Positions 26,366 through 38,969 of a DNA stretch of 64,000 nt are shown piece by piece. Numbering within the stretch: position 1 is the first letter of the stretch; every line of letters starts with the position of its first letter. The DNA is from Tupaia tana. Lineage: Eukaryota; Chordata; Mammalia; Scandentia; Tupaiidae. Position numbers and translations under genes: made by a program. Below the pieces are notes generated by a model, which saw only the letters and a list, made by a program, of their open reading frames with translations, was not told the origin of the DNA and did no database searches. The stretch spans positions 248,001 to 312,000 of the forward strand of contig JAKSZU010000032.1 in NCBI GenBank assembly GCA_026018925.1, in the 5' to 3' direction.

Positions 26366-27986
26366 AGGCGGACACCTTAAGCTCAACCCCAACCCTAACA
26401 TGACCCTGACGCTAACTCCAACCATAACACTGAACCGACAACTAACAGTAGCCCTAAACTTACTCCCTCAAACTAAGTTCAAACCTAACCTAACCTGAAG
26501 CCTAACTCAAACCATAGACCTAACCCTAACCCTAGGCGGACACCTTAAGCTCAACCCCAACCCTAACCTGACCCTGACACTAACTCCAACCATAACACTG
26601 AACCGACAACTAACAGTAGCCCTAAACTTACTCCCTCAAACTAAGTTCAAACCTAACCTAACCTGAAGCCTAACTCAAACCAGAGACCTAACCCTAACCC
26701 TAGGCGGACACCTGAAGCTCCACCCCAACCCTAACCTGACCCTGACGCTATCTCCAACCGTAACACTGAACCGAAAACTAACAGTAGCCCTAAACTTACT
26801 CCCTCAAACTAAGTTCACACCTAACCTAACCTGAAGCCTAATTCAAACCACAGACCTAACCCTAACCCTAGGTGGACACCTTAAGCTCAACCCCAATCCT
26901 AACCTGACCCTGACGCTAACTCCAACCATAACACTGAACCGAAAACTAACAGTAGCCCTAAACTTACTCCCTCAAACTAAGTTCAAACCTAACCTAACCT
27001 GAAGCCTAACTCAAACCATAGACCTAACCCTAACCCTAGGCGGACACCTTAAGCTCAACCCCAACCCTAACCTGACCCTAACGCTATCTCCAACCGAAAT
27101 ACTGAACCGAAAACTAACAGTAGCCCTAAACTTACTTCCTCAAACTAAGTTCAATCCTAACCTAACCTGAAGCCTAAATGAAACCATAGACCTAACACTA
27201 ACCCTAGCCGGAAACCTTAAGCTTAACCCCAACCCTAACCTCACCCTCACGGTAACTCCAACCGTACCACTGAACCGAAAACTAACAGTAACCCTAAACT
27301 TACTCCCTCAAACTAAGTTCAAACCTAACCTAACCTGAAGCCTAACTCAAACCATAGACCTAACCCTAACCCAAGGCGGACACATGAAGCTAAACCCCAA
27401 CCGTAACCTGACCCTGACGCTATCTCCAACCGTAACACTGAAGCGAAAACAAAGAGTAGCCCTAAACTTACTCCCTCAAGCTAAGATCAAACCTAACCTA
27501 ACCTGATGCCTAACTCAAACCATAGACCTAATCCTAACCCTACACGGACACCTGAAGCTCAATCCCAACCCTAACCTGACCCTGACTCTTACTCCAACCG
27601 TAACACTGAACCGAAAACTAACAATAGCCCTAAACTTACTCCCTCAAACTAAGTTCAAATCTAAACTAACCTGAAGCCTAACTCAAACAATACACCTATC
27701 CCGAACCCTAGGCGGACACCTTAAGCTAAACACCAACCCTAACCTGGACCTGAGGCTAAAACCAACCGTAACACTGAACCGAAAACTAACAGTAGCCCTA
27801 AACTTACTCCCTCAAACTAAGTTCCATCCTAACCTAACCTGAAGCCTAAATGAAACCATAGACCTAACCCTAACCCTAGGCGGACACCTTATGCTTAACC
27901 CCCACCCTAATCTGACCCTGACGCTTACTCCAACCGTAACACTGAACCGAAAACAAACAGTAGCCCTAAACTTACTCCCTCAAGCT

Positions 27987-29090
27987 AAGTTCAAACCTAA
28001 CCTAACCTGAAGCCTAACTCAAACCACAAACCTAACCCTAACCCTAGGCGGACACCTGAAGCTCAACCCCAACCCTAACCTGACCCTGACTCTTACTCCA
28101 ACCGTAACACTGAACCGAAAACTAACAGTAGCCCTAAACTTACTCCCTCAAGCTAAGTTCAAACCTAACCTAACCTGAAGCCTAACTCAAACCATAGACC
28201 TAACCCTAACCCTAGGCGGACACCTTAAGCTCAACCCCAACCCTAACCTGACCCTCACGCTATCTCCAACCATAATACTGAACCGAAAACTAACAGTAGC
28301 CCTAAACTTACATCCTCAAACTAAGTTCAATCCTAACCTAACCTGAAGCCTAAATGAAACCATAGACCTAACACTAACCCTAGGCGGAAACCTTAATCTT
28401 AACCCCAACCCTAACCTGACCTTCACGGTAACTCCAACCGTACCACTGAACCGAAAACTAACAGTAACCCTAAACTTACTCCCTCAAACTAAGTTCAAAC
28501 CTAACCTAACCTGAAGCCTAACTCAAACCATAGACCTAACACTAACCCTAGGCGGACACATGAAGCTAAACCCCAACCCTAACCTGACCCTTACTCTTAC
28601 TCCAACTGTAACACTGAACCGAAAACTAACAGTAGCCCTAAACTTACTCCCTCAAACTAAGTTCAAACCTAACCTAACCTGAAGCCTAACTCAAACCATA
28701 GACCTAACCCTAACCCTAGGCGGACACCTTAAGCTCAACCCCAACCCTAACCTGGACCTGAGGCTAAAACCAACCTTAACACTGAACCGAAAACTAACAG
28801 TAGCCCTAAACTTACTCCCTCAAACTAAGTTCCATCCTAACCTAACCTGAAGCCTAACTGAAACCATAGACCTAACCCTAACCCTAGGCGGACACCTTAA
28901 GCTCAACCCCAACCCTAAAATGTCCCTGACACTAACTCCAACCATAACAGTTACCCGAAAACTAACAGTAGACCTAAACTTACTCCCTCAAACTAAGTTC
29001 AAACCTAACCTAACCTGAAGCCTAAATCAAACCATACTCCTAACCCTAACCCTAGGCGGACACCTTAAGCTCAACCCCAACCCTAACCTG
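27987..29090 (+). repeat. 34-monomer offset block, copy 2 (offset 5712)
   Basis: Second copy with scattered differences (CTTACATCCTC at about 28310, TGAAGCC where copy 1 has TGACGCC). After about 29090 it continues CTCACGCTAACTCC where copy 1 has GATCCTGACGC. Confidence 0.85.
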
Positions 29091-32087
29091 ACCCTCACGC
29101 TAACTCCAACCGTAACACTGAACCGAAAACTAACAGTAACCCTAAACTTACTCCCTCAAACTAAGTTCAAACCTAACCTAACCTGAAGCCTAACTCAAAC
29201 CATAGACCTAACCCTAACCCTAGGCGGACAGCTTAAGCTCAACCCCAACCCTAACATGACCCTGACGCTAAGTCCAACCATAACACTGAACCGACAACTA
29301 ACAGTAGCCCTAAACTTACTCCCTCAAACTAAGTTCAAACCTAACCTAACCTGAAGCCTAACTCAAACCATACACCTAACCCTAACCCCAGGCGGACACC
29401 TTAAGCTCAACCCCAACCCTAACATGGCCCTGATGCTAACTCCAACCATAACAGTTACCCGAAAACTAACAGTAGCCCTAAACTTACTCCCTCAAACTAA
29501 GTTCCATCCTAACCTAACCTGAAGCCTAAATGAAACCATAGACCTAACCCTAACCCTAGGCGGACACCTTTATGCTTAACCCCCACCCTAATCTGACCCT
29601 GACGCTTACTCCAACCGTAACACTGAACCGAAAACTAACAGTAGCCCTAAACTTACTCCCTCAAGCTAAGTTCAAACCTAACCTCAAGTGAAGCCTAACT
29701 CAAACCACAGACCTAACACTAACCCTAGGCGGACACCTTAAACTCAATCCCAATCCTAACCTGACCCTGACGCTAACTCCAACCATAACACTGAACCGAA
29801 AACTAACAGTAGACCTAAACTTACTCCCTCAAACTAAGTTCAAACCTAACCTAACATGAAGCCTAACTCAAACCATAGACCTAACCCTAACGCTAGGCGG
29901 ACACCTTAAGCTCAACCCCAACCCTAACCTGACCCTCACGCTATCTCCAACCGTAATACTGAACCGAAAACTAACAGTAGTCCTAAACATACTTCCTCAA
30001 ACTAAGTTCAATCCTAACCTAACCTGAAGCCTAAATGAAACCATAGACCTAACACTAACCCTAGGCGGAAACCTTAAGCTTAACCCCAACCCTAACCTCA
30101 CCTTCACGGTAACTCCAACCGTACCACTGAACTGAAAACTAACAGTAACCCTAAACTTACTCCCTGAAACTAAGTTCAAACCTAACCTAACCTGAAGCCT
30201 AACTCAAACCATAGACCTAACCCTAACCCTAGGCGGACACCTGAAGCTAAACCCCAACCGTAACCTGACCCTGACGCTATCTCCAACCGTAACACTGAAG
30301 CGAAAACAAAGAGTAGCCCTAAACTTACTCCCTCAAGCTAAGTTCAAACCTAACCTAACCTGAAGCCTAACTCAAACCATAGACCTAATCCTAACCCTAC
30401 GCGGACACCTGAAGCTCAACCCCAACCCTAACCTGACCCTGACTCTTACACCAACCGTAACACTGAACCGAAAACTAACAATAGCCCTAAACTTACTCCC
30501 TCAAACTAAGTTCAAATCTAAACTAACCTGAAGCCTAACTCAAACAATACACCTGTCCCGAACCCTAGGCGGACACCTTAAGCTAAACCCCAACCCTAAC
30601 CTGGACCTGAGGCTAAAACCAACCGTAACACTGAACCGAAAACTAACAGCAGCCCTAAACTTACTCCCTCAAACTAAGTTCCATCCTAACCTAACCTGAA
30701 AGCTAAATGAAACCATAGACCTAACCCTAACCCTAGGCGGACACCTTATGCTTAACCCCCACCCTAATCTGACCCTGACACTTACTCCAACCATAACAGT
30801 GAACCGAAAACAAACAGTAGCCCTAAACTTACTCCCTCAAACTAAGTTCAAACCTAACCTAACCTGAAGCCTAAATCAAACCATACACCTAACCCTAACC
30901 CTAGGCCGACACCTTAAGCTCAACCACAACCCTAACCTGACCCTCACGCTAAATCCAACCATAACACTGAACCGACAACTAACAGTAGCCCTAAACTTAC
31001 TCCCTCAAACTAAGTTCAAACCTAACCTAACCTGAAGCCTAACTCAAACCACAGACCGAACCCTAACCCTAGGCGGACACCTGAAGCTCAACCCCAACCC
31101 TAACCTGACTCTGACGCTATCTCCAACCGTAACACTGAACCGAAAACTAACAGTAGCCCTAAACTTACTCCCTCAAAGTAAGTTCAAACCTAACCTAACC
31201 TGAAGCCTAACTCAAACCATAGAACTAACCCTAACCCTAGGCGGACACCTTAAGCTCAACCCCAACCCTAACATGGCCCAGACGCTATCTCCAACCATAA
31301 CAGTTACCCGAAAACTAACAGTAGCCCTAAACTTACTCCCTCAAACTAAGTTCAAACCTAACCTTACCTGAAGCCTAACTCAAACCACAAACCTAACCCT
31401 AACCCTAGGCGGACACCTGAAGCTCAACCCCAACCCTAACCTGACCCTGACTCTTACTCCAACCGTAACACTGAACCGAAAACTAACAGTAGCCCTAAAC
31501 TTACTCCCTCAAGCTAAGTTCAAACCTAACCTAACCTGAAGCCTAACTCAAACCATAGACCTAACCCTAACCCTAGGCGGACACCTTAAGCTCAAACCCA
31601 ACCCTAACCTGACCCTCACGCTATCTCCAACCATAATACTGAACCGAAAATTAACAGTAGCCCTAATCTTACTTCCTCAAACTAAGTTCAATCCTAACCT
31701 AACCTGAAGCCTAAATGAAACCATAGACCTAACTCTAACCCTAGGCGGAAACCTTAATCTTAACCCCAACCCTAACCTGACCCTCACGGTAACTCCAACC
31801 GTACCACTGAACCGAAAACTAACAGTAACCCTAAACTTACTCCCTCAAACTAAGTTCAAACCTAACCTAACCTGAAGCCTAACTCAAACCATAGACCTAA
31901 CCCTAACCCTAGGCGGACACATGAAGCTAAACCCCAACCCTAACCTGACCCTGACTCTTACTCCAACTGTAACACTGAACCGAAAAATAACAGTAGCCCT
32001 AAACTTACTCCCTCAAACTAAGTTCAAACCTAACCTAACCTGAAGCCTAACTCAAACCATAGACCTAACCCTAACCCTAGGCGGACA

Positions 32088-32927
32088 CCTGAAGCTCAAC
32101 CCCAACCCTAACCTGACCCTGACTTTGTCTCCAGACATAACACTGAACCGAAAACTAACAGTAGCCCTAAACTTACTCCCTCAAACTAAGTTCAAATCTA
32201 ACCTAACCTGAAGCCTAACTCAAACTATATACCTAACCCTAACCCTGGGCGGACACCTTAAGCTCCACCCCAACCCTAACCTGGCCCTGACGCTAACTCC
32301 AACCATAACAGTTACCCGAAAACTAACAGTCGCCCTAAACTTACTCCCTCAAACTAAGTTCAAATCTAAACTAACATGAAGCCTAACTCAAACAATACAC
32401 CGAACCCGAACCCTAGGCGGACACCTTAAGCTCAACCCCAAACCTAACATGGACCTGAGGCTAAAACCAACCTTAACACTGAACCGAAAACTAACATTAG
32501 CCCTAAACTTACTCCCTCAAACTAAGTTCCATCCTAACCTAACCTGAAGCCTAACTGAAACCATAGAACTAAACCTAACCCTAGGCGGACACCTTAAGCT
32601 CAACCCCAACCCTAAAATGTCCCTGACACTAACTCCAACCATAACAGTTACCCGAAAACTAACAGTAGACCTAAACTTACTCCCTCAAACTAAGTTCAAA
32701 CCTAACCTAACCTGAAGCCTAAATCAAACCATAAACCTAACCCTAACCCTAGGCGGACACCTTAAGCTCAACCCCAACCCTAACCTGACCCTCACGCTAA
32801 CTCCAACCGTAACACTGAACCGAAAACTAACAGTAACCCTAAACTTACTCCCTCAAACTAAGTTCAAACCTAACCTAACCTGAAGCCTAACTCAAACCAC
32901 AGACCTAACCCTAACCCTAGGCGGACA
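32088..32927 (+). repeat. Cassette A, copy 4, one monomer lost (840 bp)
   Basis: Five monomers where other copies have six. The second monomer begins as A2 (CTCCACC, CTGGCCCTGACG) but continues with GTCGCCC and TTCAAATCTAAAC, the second half of A3. This is what an in-register unequal exchange between A2 and A3 would give, removing exactly 168 bp. The first monomer is also altered (GACTTTGTCTCCAGACATAAC). Confidence 0.85.
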
Positions 32928-33253
32928 CCTTAAGCTCAACCCCAATCCTAACCTGACCCTGACTCTTACTCCAACCGTAACACTGAACCGAAAACTAACA
33001 ATAGCCCTAAACTTACTCCCTCAAACTAAGTTCAAATCTAAACAAACCTGAAGCCTAACTCAAACAATACACCTATCCCGAACCCTAGGCGGACACCTTA
33101 AGTTAAACCCCAACCCTAACCTGGACCTGAGGCTAAAACCAATCGTAACACTGAACCGAAAACTAACAGTAGCCCTAAACTTACTCCCTCAAACTAAGTT
33201 CCATCCTAACCTAACCTGAAGCCTAAATGAAACCATAGACCTAACCCTAACCC

Positions 33254-33924
33254 TAGGCGGACACCTTATGCTTAACCCCCACCCTAATCTGACCCTGACG
33301 CTTACTCCAACCGTAACACTGAACCAATAACAAACAGTAGCCCTAAACTTACTCCCTCAAACTAAGTTCAAACCTAACCTAACCTGAAGCCTGATTCAAA
33401 CCATACACCTCACCCTAACCCTAGGCGGACACCTGAAGCTCAACCCCAACCCTAACCGGACCCTGACTCTTACTCCAACCGTAACACTGAACCGAAACTA
33501 ACAGTAGCCCTAAACATACTCCCTCAAACTAAGTTCAATCCTCACCTAACCTGAAGCCTAACTGAAACCATAGACCTAACCCTAACCCTCGGCGGACACC
33601 TTAAGCTCAACCACAACCCTAAAATGGCCGTGACGCTAACTCCAACCATAACAGTTACCCGAAAACTAACAGTAGACCTAAACTTACTCCCTCAAACTAA
33701 GTTCAAACCTAACCTAACCTGAAGCCTAAATCAAACCATACACCTAACCCTAACCCTAGGCGGACACCTTAAGCTCAACCACACCCCTAACCTGACCCTC
33801 ACGCTAAATCCAACCATAACACTGAACCGACAACTAACAGTAGCCCTAAACTTACTCCCTCAAACTAAGTTCAAACCTAACCTAACCTGAAGCCTAACTC
33901 AAACCACAGACCGAACCCTAACCC
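33254..33924 (+). repeat. Cassette B copy inside the core (671 bp)
   Basis: Four monomers. B1: TTATGCTTAACCCCC, CTTACTCC, CAAACAG. B2: CGGACCCTGACTC, CCGAAACTAACAG with one A missing. B3: CAACCACAACCC, AAAATGGCCGTGACG. B4: AACCACACCCC, CTCACGCTAAATCC, GACAACTAACAG. It is the only full B copy seen within the core. B1 has GGCGG and AATCTG where later copies have GGCTG and AACCTG. Confidence 0.82.
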
Positions 33925-34582
33925 TAGGCGGACACCTGAAGCTCAACCCCAACCCTAACCTGACTCTGACGCTATCTCCAACCGTAACAATGAACCGAAA
34001 ACTAACAGTAGCCCTAAACTTACTCCCTCAAACTAAGTTCAAACCTAACCTAACCCGAAGCCTAACTCAAACCATAGACCTAACCCTAACCCTAGGCGGA
34101 CACCTTAAGCTCAACCCCAACCCTAACATGGCCCTGACGCTATCTCCAACCATAACAGTTACCCGAAAACTAACAGTAGCCCTAAACTTACTCCCTCAAA
34201 CTAAGTTCAAACCTAACCTAACCTGAAGCCTAACTCAAACCACAAACCTAACCCTAACCCTAGGCGGACACCTGAAGCTCAACCCCAACCCTAACCTGAC
34301 CCTGACTCTTACTCCAACCGTAACACTGAACCGAAAACTAACAGTAGCCCTAAACTTACTCCCTCAAGCTAAGTTCAAACCTAACCTAACCTGAAGCCTA
34401 ACTCAAACCATAGACCTAACCCTAACTCTAGGCGGACACATTAAGCTAAACCCCAACCCTAACCTGACCCTGACGCTATCTCCAACCGTAACACTGAACC
34501 GAAAACAAACAGTAGCCCTAAACTTACTCCCTCAAGCTAAGTTCATACTTAACCTAACCTGAAGCCTAACTCAAACCACAGA

Positions 34583-34604
34583 CCTAACCCTAACCCTAAC
34601 CCTA
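34583..34604 (+). repeat. Monomer with an extra telomeric hexamer
   Basis: Here the telomere-like core has three consecutive CCCTAA-type units before CCTACGCGG instead of the usual two. The monomer ending here is therefore lengthened by exactly 6 bp. This is the only such expansion I noticed. It fits slippage or a local exchange in the telomeric phase. Confidence 0.85.
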
Positions 34605-34770
34605 CGCGGACACCTGAAGCTCAACCCCAACCCTAACCTGATCCTGACTCTTACTCCAACTGTAACACTGAACCGAAAACTAACAGTAGCCCTAAACTTA
34701 CTCCCTCAAACTAAGTTCAAACCTAACCTAACCTGAAGCCTAACTCAAACCATAGACCTAACCCTAACCC

Positions 34771-35778
34771 TAGGCGGACACCTGAAGCTCAACCCCAACC
34801 CTAACCTGACCCTGACTTTATCTCCAAACGTAACACTGAACCGAAAACTAACAGTAGCCCTAAACTTACTCCCTCAAACTAAGTTCAAACCTAACCTAAC
34901 CTGAAGCCTAACTCAAACTATATACCTAACCCTAACCCTGGGCGGACACCTTAAGCTCCACCCCAACCCTAACCTGGCCCTGACGCTAACTCCAACCATA
35001 ACAGTTACCCGAAAACTAACAGTAGACCTAAACTTACTCCCTCAAGCTAAGTTCAAACCTAACCTAACCTGAAGCGTATCTCAAACCATAGACCTAACCC
35101 TAACCCTAGGCGGACACCTTAAGCTCAACCCTAAACCTAACCTGACCCTGACGCTAACTCCAACCATAACAGTTACCCGAAAACTAACAGTCGCCCTAAA
35201 CTTACTCCCTCAAACTAAGTTCAAATCTAAACTAACCTGAAGCCTAACTCAAACAATACACCGAACCCGAACCCTAGGCGGACACCTTAAGCTCAACCCC
35301 AACCCTAACCTGGACCTGAGGCTAAAACCAACCTTAACACTGAACCGAAAACTAACAGTAGCCCTAAACTTACTCCCTCAAACTACGTTCCATCCTAACC
35401 TAACCTGAAGCCTAACTGAAACCATAGACCTAACCCTAACCCTAGGCGGACACCTTAAGCTCAACCCCAACCCTAAAATGTCCCTGACACTAACTCCAAC
35501 CATAACAGTTACCCGAAAACTAACAGTAGACCTAAACTTACTCCCTCAAACTAAGTTCAAACCTAACCTAACCTGAAGCCTATATCAAACCATACACCTA
35601 ACCCTAACCCTAGGCGGACACCTTAAGCTCAACCCAAACCCTAACCTGACCCTCACGCTAACTCCAACCGTAACACTGAACCGAAAACTAACAGTAACCC
35701 TAAACTTACTCCCTCAAACTAAGTTCAAACCTAACCTAACCTGAAGCCTAACTCAAACCATAGACCTAACCCTAACCC
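34771..35778 (+). repeat. Cassette A, copy 5
   Basis: Complete six-monomer cassette in standard order. Private changes include CAACCCTAAACC in A3, ACTACGTTCC in A4 and TATATCAAACC at the end of A5. It starts about 170 bp after the monomer with the extra telomeric hexamer. Confidence 0.88.
35275..35442 (+). repeat. Subtype CTGGACCTGAGG monomer
   Basis: Signature: CTGGACCTGAGGCTAAAACC replacing CTGACCCTGACGCTATCTCC, then AACCTTAACACTG and TTCCATCC. It is normally preceded by a monomer ending TTCAAATCTAAACTAAC and CAAACAATACACCGAACCCG. It is the fourth member of cassette A but also occurs singly (near 4075, 10453, 11125, 21190, 24215, 44711, 46892, 50587, 63345), so it predates the cassette. 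Confidence 0.85.
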
Positions 35779-37961
35779 TAGGCGGACACATTAAGCTCAA
35801 CCCTAACCCTAACCTGACCCTGACGCTATCTCCAACCGTAACACTGAACCGAAAACAAACAGTAGCCCTAAAATTACTCCCTCAAGCTAAGTTCAAACTT
35901 AACCTAACCTGAAGCCTAACTCAAACCACAGAACTAACCCTAACCCTACGCGGACACCTGAAGCTCAACCCCAACCCTAACCTGATCCTGACTCTTACTC
36001 CAACTGTAACACTGAACCGAAAACTAACAGTAGCCCTAAACTTAATCCCTCAAACTAAGTTCAAACCTAACCTAACCTGAAGCCTAAATCAAACCATACA
36101 CCTCACCCTAACCCTAGGCGGACACCTGAAGCTCAACCCCAACCCTAACCTGACCCTCACGCTATCTCCAACCGTAATACTGAACCGAAAACTAACAGTA
36201 GCCCTAAACTTACTTCGTCAAACTAAGTCAATCCTAACCTAACCTGAAGCCTAAATGAAACCATAGACCTAACACTAACCCTAGGCGGAAACCTTAAGCT
36301 TAACCCCAACCCTAACCTGACCCTCACGGTAACTCCAACCGTAACACTGAACCGAAAACTCACAGTAACCCTAAACTTACTCCCTCAAACTAAGTTCAAA
36401 CCTAACCTAACCTGAAGCCTAACTCAAACCATAGACCTAACCCTAACCCTAAGCGGACACATGAAGCTAAACCACAACCCTAACCTGTCCCTGACACTAT
36501 CTCCAACCGTAACACTGAACCGAAAACAAACAGTAGCCCTAAACTTACTCCCTCAAGCTAAGGTCAAACCTAACCTAACCTGAAGCCTAACTCAAACCAT
36601 AGACCTAACCCTAACCCTACGCGGACACCTGAAGCTCAACCCCAACCCTAACCTGATCCTGACTCTTACTCCAACTGTAACACTGAACCGAAAACAAACA
36701 GTAGCCCTAAACTTACTCCCTCAAACTAAGTTCAATCCTAACCTAACCTGAAGCCTAACTGAAACCATAGACCTAACCCTAACCCTAGGCGGACACCTTA
36801 AGCTCAACCCCAACCCTAAAATGGCCCTGACGCTAACTCCAACCATAACAGTTACCCGAAAACTAACAGTAGACCTAAAATTACTCCCTCAAACTAAGTT
36901 CAAACCTAACCTAACCTGAAGCCTAACTCAATCCATAGACCTAACCCTAATCCTAGGCGGACACCTGAAGCTCAACCCCAACCCTAACCTGACCCTGACG
37001 CTATCTCCAACCGTAACACTGAACCGAAAACTAACAGTAGCCCTAAACTTACTCCCTCAAACTAAGTTCAAACCTAACCTAACCTGAAGCCTAACTGAAA
37101 CCATCGACCTAACCCTAACCCTAGGCGGACACCTGAAGCTCAACCCCAACCGTAACCTGACCCTGACTCTTACTCCAACCGTAACACTGAACCGAAAACT
37201 AACAGTAGCCCTAAACTTACTCCCTCAAGCTAAGTTCAAACCTAACCTAACCTGAAGCCTAACTCAAACCATAGACCTAACCCTAACCCTAGGCGGACAC
37301 CTTAAGCTCAACCCCAACCCTAACCTGACCCTCACGCTATCTCCAACCGTAATATTGAACCGAAAACTAACAGTAGCCCTAAACTTACTTCCTCAAACTA
37401 AGTTCAATCCTAACCTAACCTGAAGCCTAAATGAAACCATAGACCTAACACTAACCCTAGTCGGAAACCTTAAGCTTAACCCCAACCCTAACCTGACCCT
37501 CACGGTAACTCCAACCGTACCACTGAACTGAAAACTAACAGTAACCCTAAACTTACTCCCTCAAACTAAGTTCAAACCTAACCTAACCTGAAGCCTAACT
37601 CAAACCATAGACCTAACCCTAACCCTAGGCGGACACCTGAAGCTCAACCCCAACCCTAACCTGACCCTGACGCTATCTCCAACCGTAACACTGAAACGAA
37701 AACAAACAGTAGCCCTAAACTTACTCCCTCAAGCTAAGTTCAAACTTAACCTAACCTGAAGCCTAACTCAAACCATAGACCTAACCCTAACCCTACGCGG
37801 ACACCTGAAGCTCAACCCCAACCCTAACCTGATCCTGACTCTTACTCCAACTGTAACACTGAACCGAAAACTAACAGTAGCCCTAAACTTACTCCCTCAA
37901 ACTAAGTTCAAACCTAACCTAACCTGAAGCCTAACTCAAACCATAGACCTAACCCTAACCC

Positions 37962-38969
37962 TAGGCGGACACCTGAAGCTCAACCCCAACCCTAACCTGA
38001 CCCTGACTTTATCTCCAAACGTAACAATGAACCGAAAACTAACAGTAGCCCTAAATTTACTCCCTCAAACTAAGTTCAAACCTAACCTAACCTGAAGCCT
38101 AACTCAAACTATATACCTAACCCTAACCCTGGGCGGACACCTTAAGCTCCACCCCAACCCTAACCTGGCCCTGACGCTAACTCCAACCATAACAGTTACC
38201 CGAAAACTAACAGTAGACCTAAACTTACTCCCTCAAGCTAAGTTCAAACCTAACCTAACCTGAAGCGTATCTCAAACCATAGACCTAACCCTAACCCTAG
38301 GCGGACACCTTAAGCTCAACCCCAAACCTAACCTGACCCTGACGCTAACTCCAACCATAACAGTTACCCGAAAACTAACAGTCGCCCTAAACTTACTCCC
38401 TCAAACTAAGTTCAAATCTAAACTAACCTGAAGCCTAACTCAAACAATACACCGAACCCGAACCCTAGGCGGACACCTTAAGCTCAACCCCAACCCTAAC
38501 CTGGACCTGAGGCTAAAACCAACCTTAACACTGAACCGAAAACTAACAGTAGCCCTAAACTTACTCCCTCAAACTAAGTTCCATCCTAACCTAAACTGAA
38601 GCCTAACTGAAACCATAGACCTAACCCTAACCCTAGGCGGACACCTTAAGCTCAACCCCAACCCTAAAATGTCCCTGACACTAACTCCAACCATAACAGT
38701 TACCCGAAAACTAACAGTAGACCTAAACTTACTCCCTCAAACTAAGTTCAAACCTAACCTAACCTGAAGCCTAAATCAAACCATACACCTAACCCTAACC
38801 CTAGGCGGACACCTTAAGCTCAACCCCAACCCTAACCTGACCCTCACGCTAACTCCAACCGTAACACTGTACCGAAAACTAACAGTAACCCTAAACTTAC
38901 TCCCTCAAACTGAGTTCAAACCTAACCTAACCTGAAGCCTAACTCAAACCATAGACCTAACCCTAACCC
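37962..38969 (+). repeat. Cassette A, copy 6, first of a tandem pair
   Basis: Complete cassette of exactly 1008 bp, immediately followed by another copy. Private changes include ACAATGAACCG and AAATTTACTCC in A1, TAAACTGAAGCC in A4 and ACTGTACCG in A6. TAAACTGAAGCC also occurs in the A4 monomer of the copy at 41824, linking these two copies. Confidence 0.88.

Noticed and set aside
29997..30179. 60-residue open frame on the - strand
   Set aside because: It begins at a TTG, not an ATG, lies inside one monomer pair, and encodes a low-complexity repeat translation (RLGLGLSL, RLGLNLV). It is a shadow of the satellite.
33990..34226. 78-residue open frame starting with ATG on the + strand
   Set aside because: It lies wholly in satellite, covers 1.4 repeat units with its own ending repeated in it (RKLTVALNLLPQTKFKPNLT occurs twice), and depends on two point changes from the consensus (ACTG to AATG, TGA to CGA). 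No ribosome-binding or splice context and no relation to a known protein.
35240..35280. CENP-B box-like sequence in CACCGAACCCGAACCCTAGG
   Set aside because: Neither strand fits the NTTCGNNNNANNCGGGN pattern; the CCCG and CGAA parts are in the wrong order and spacing.
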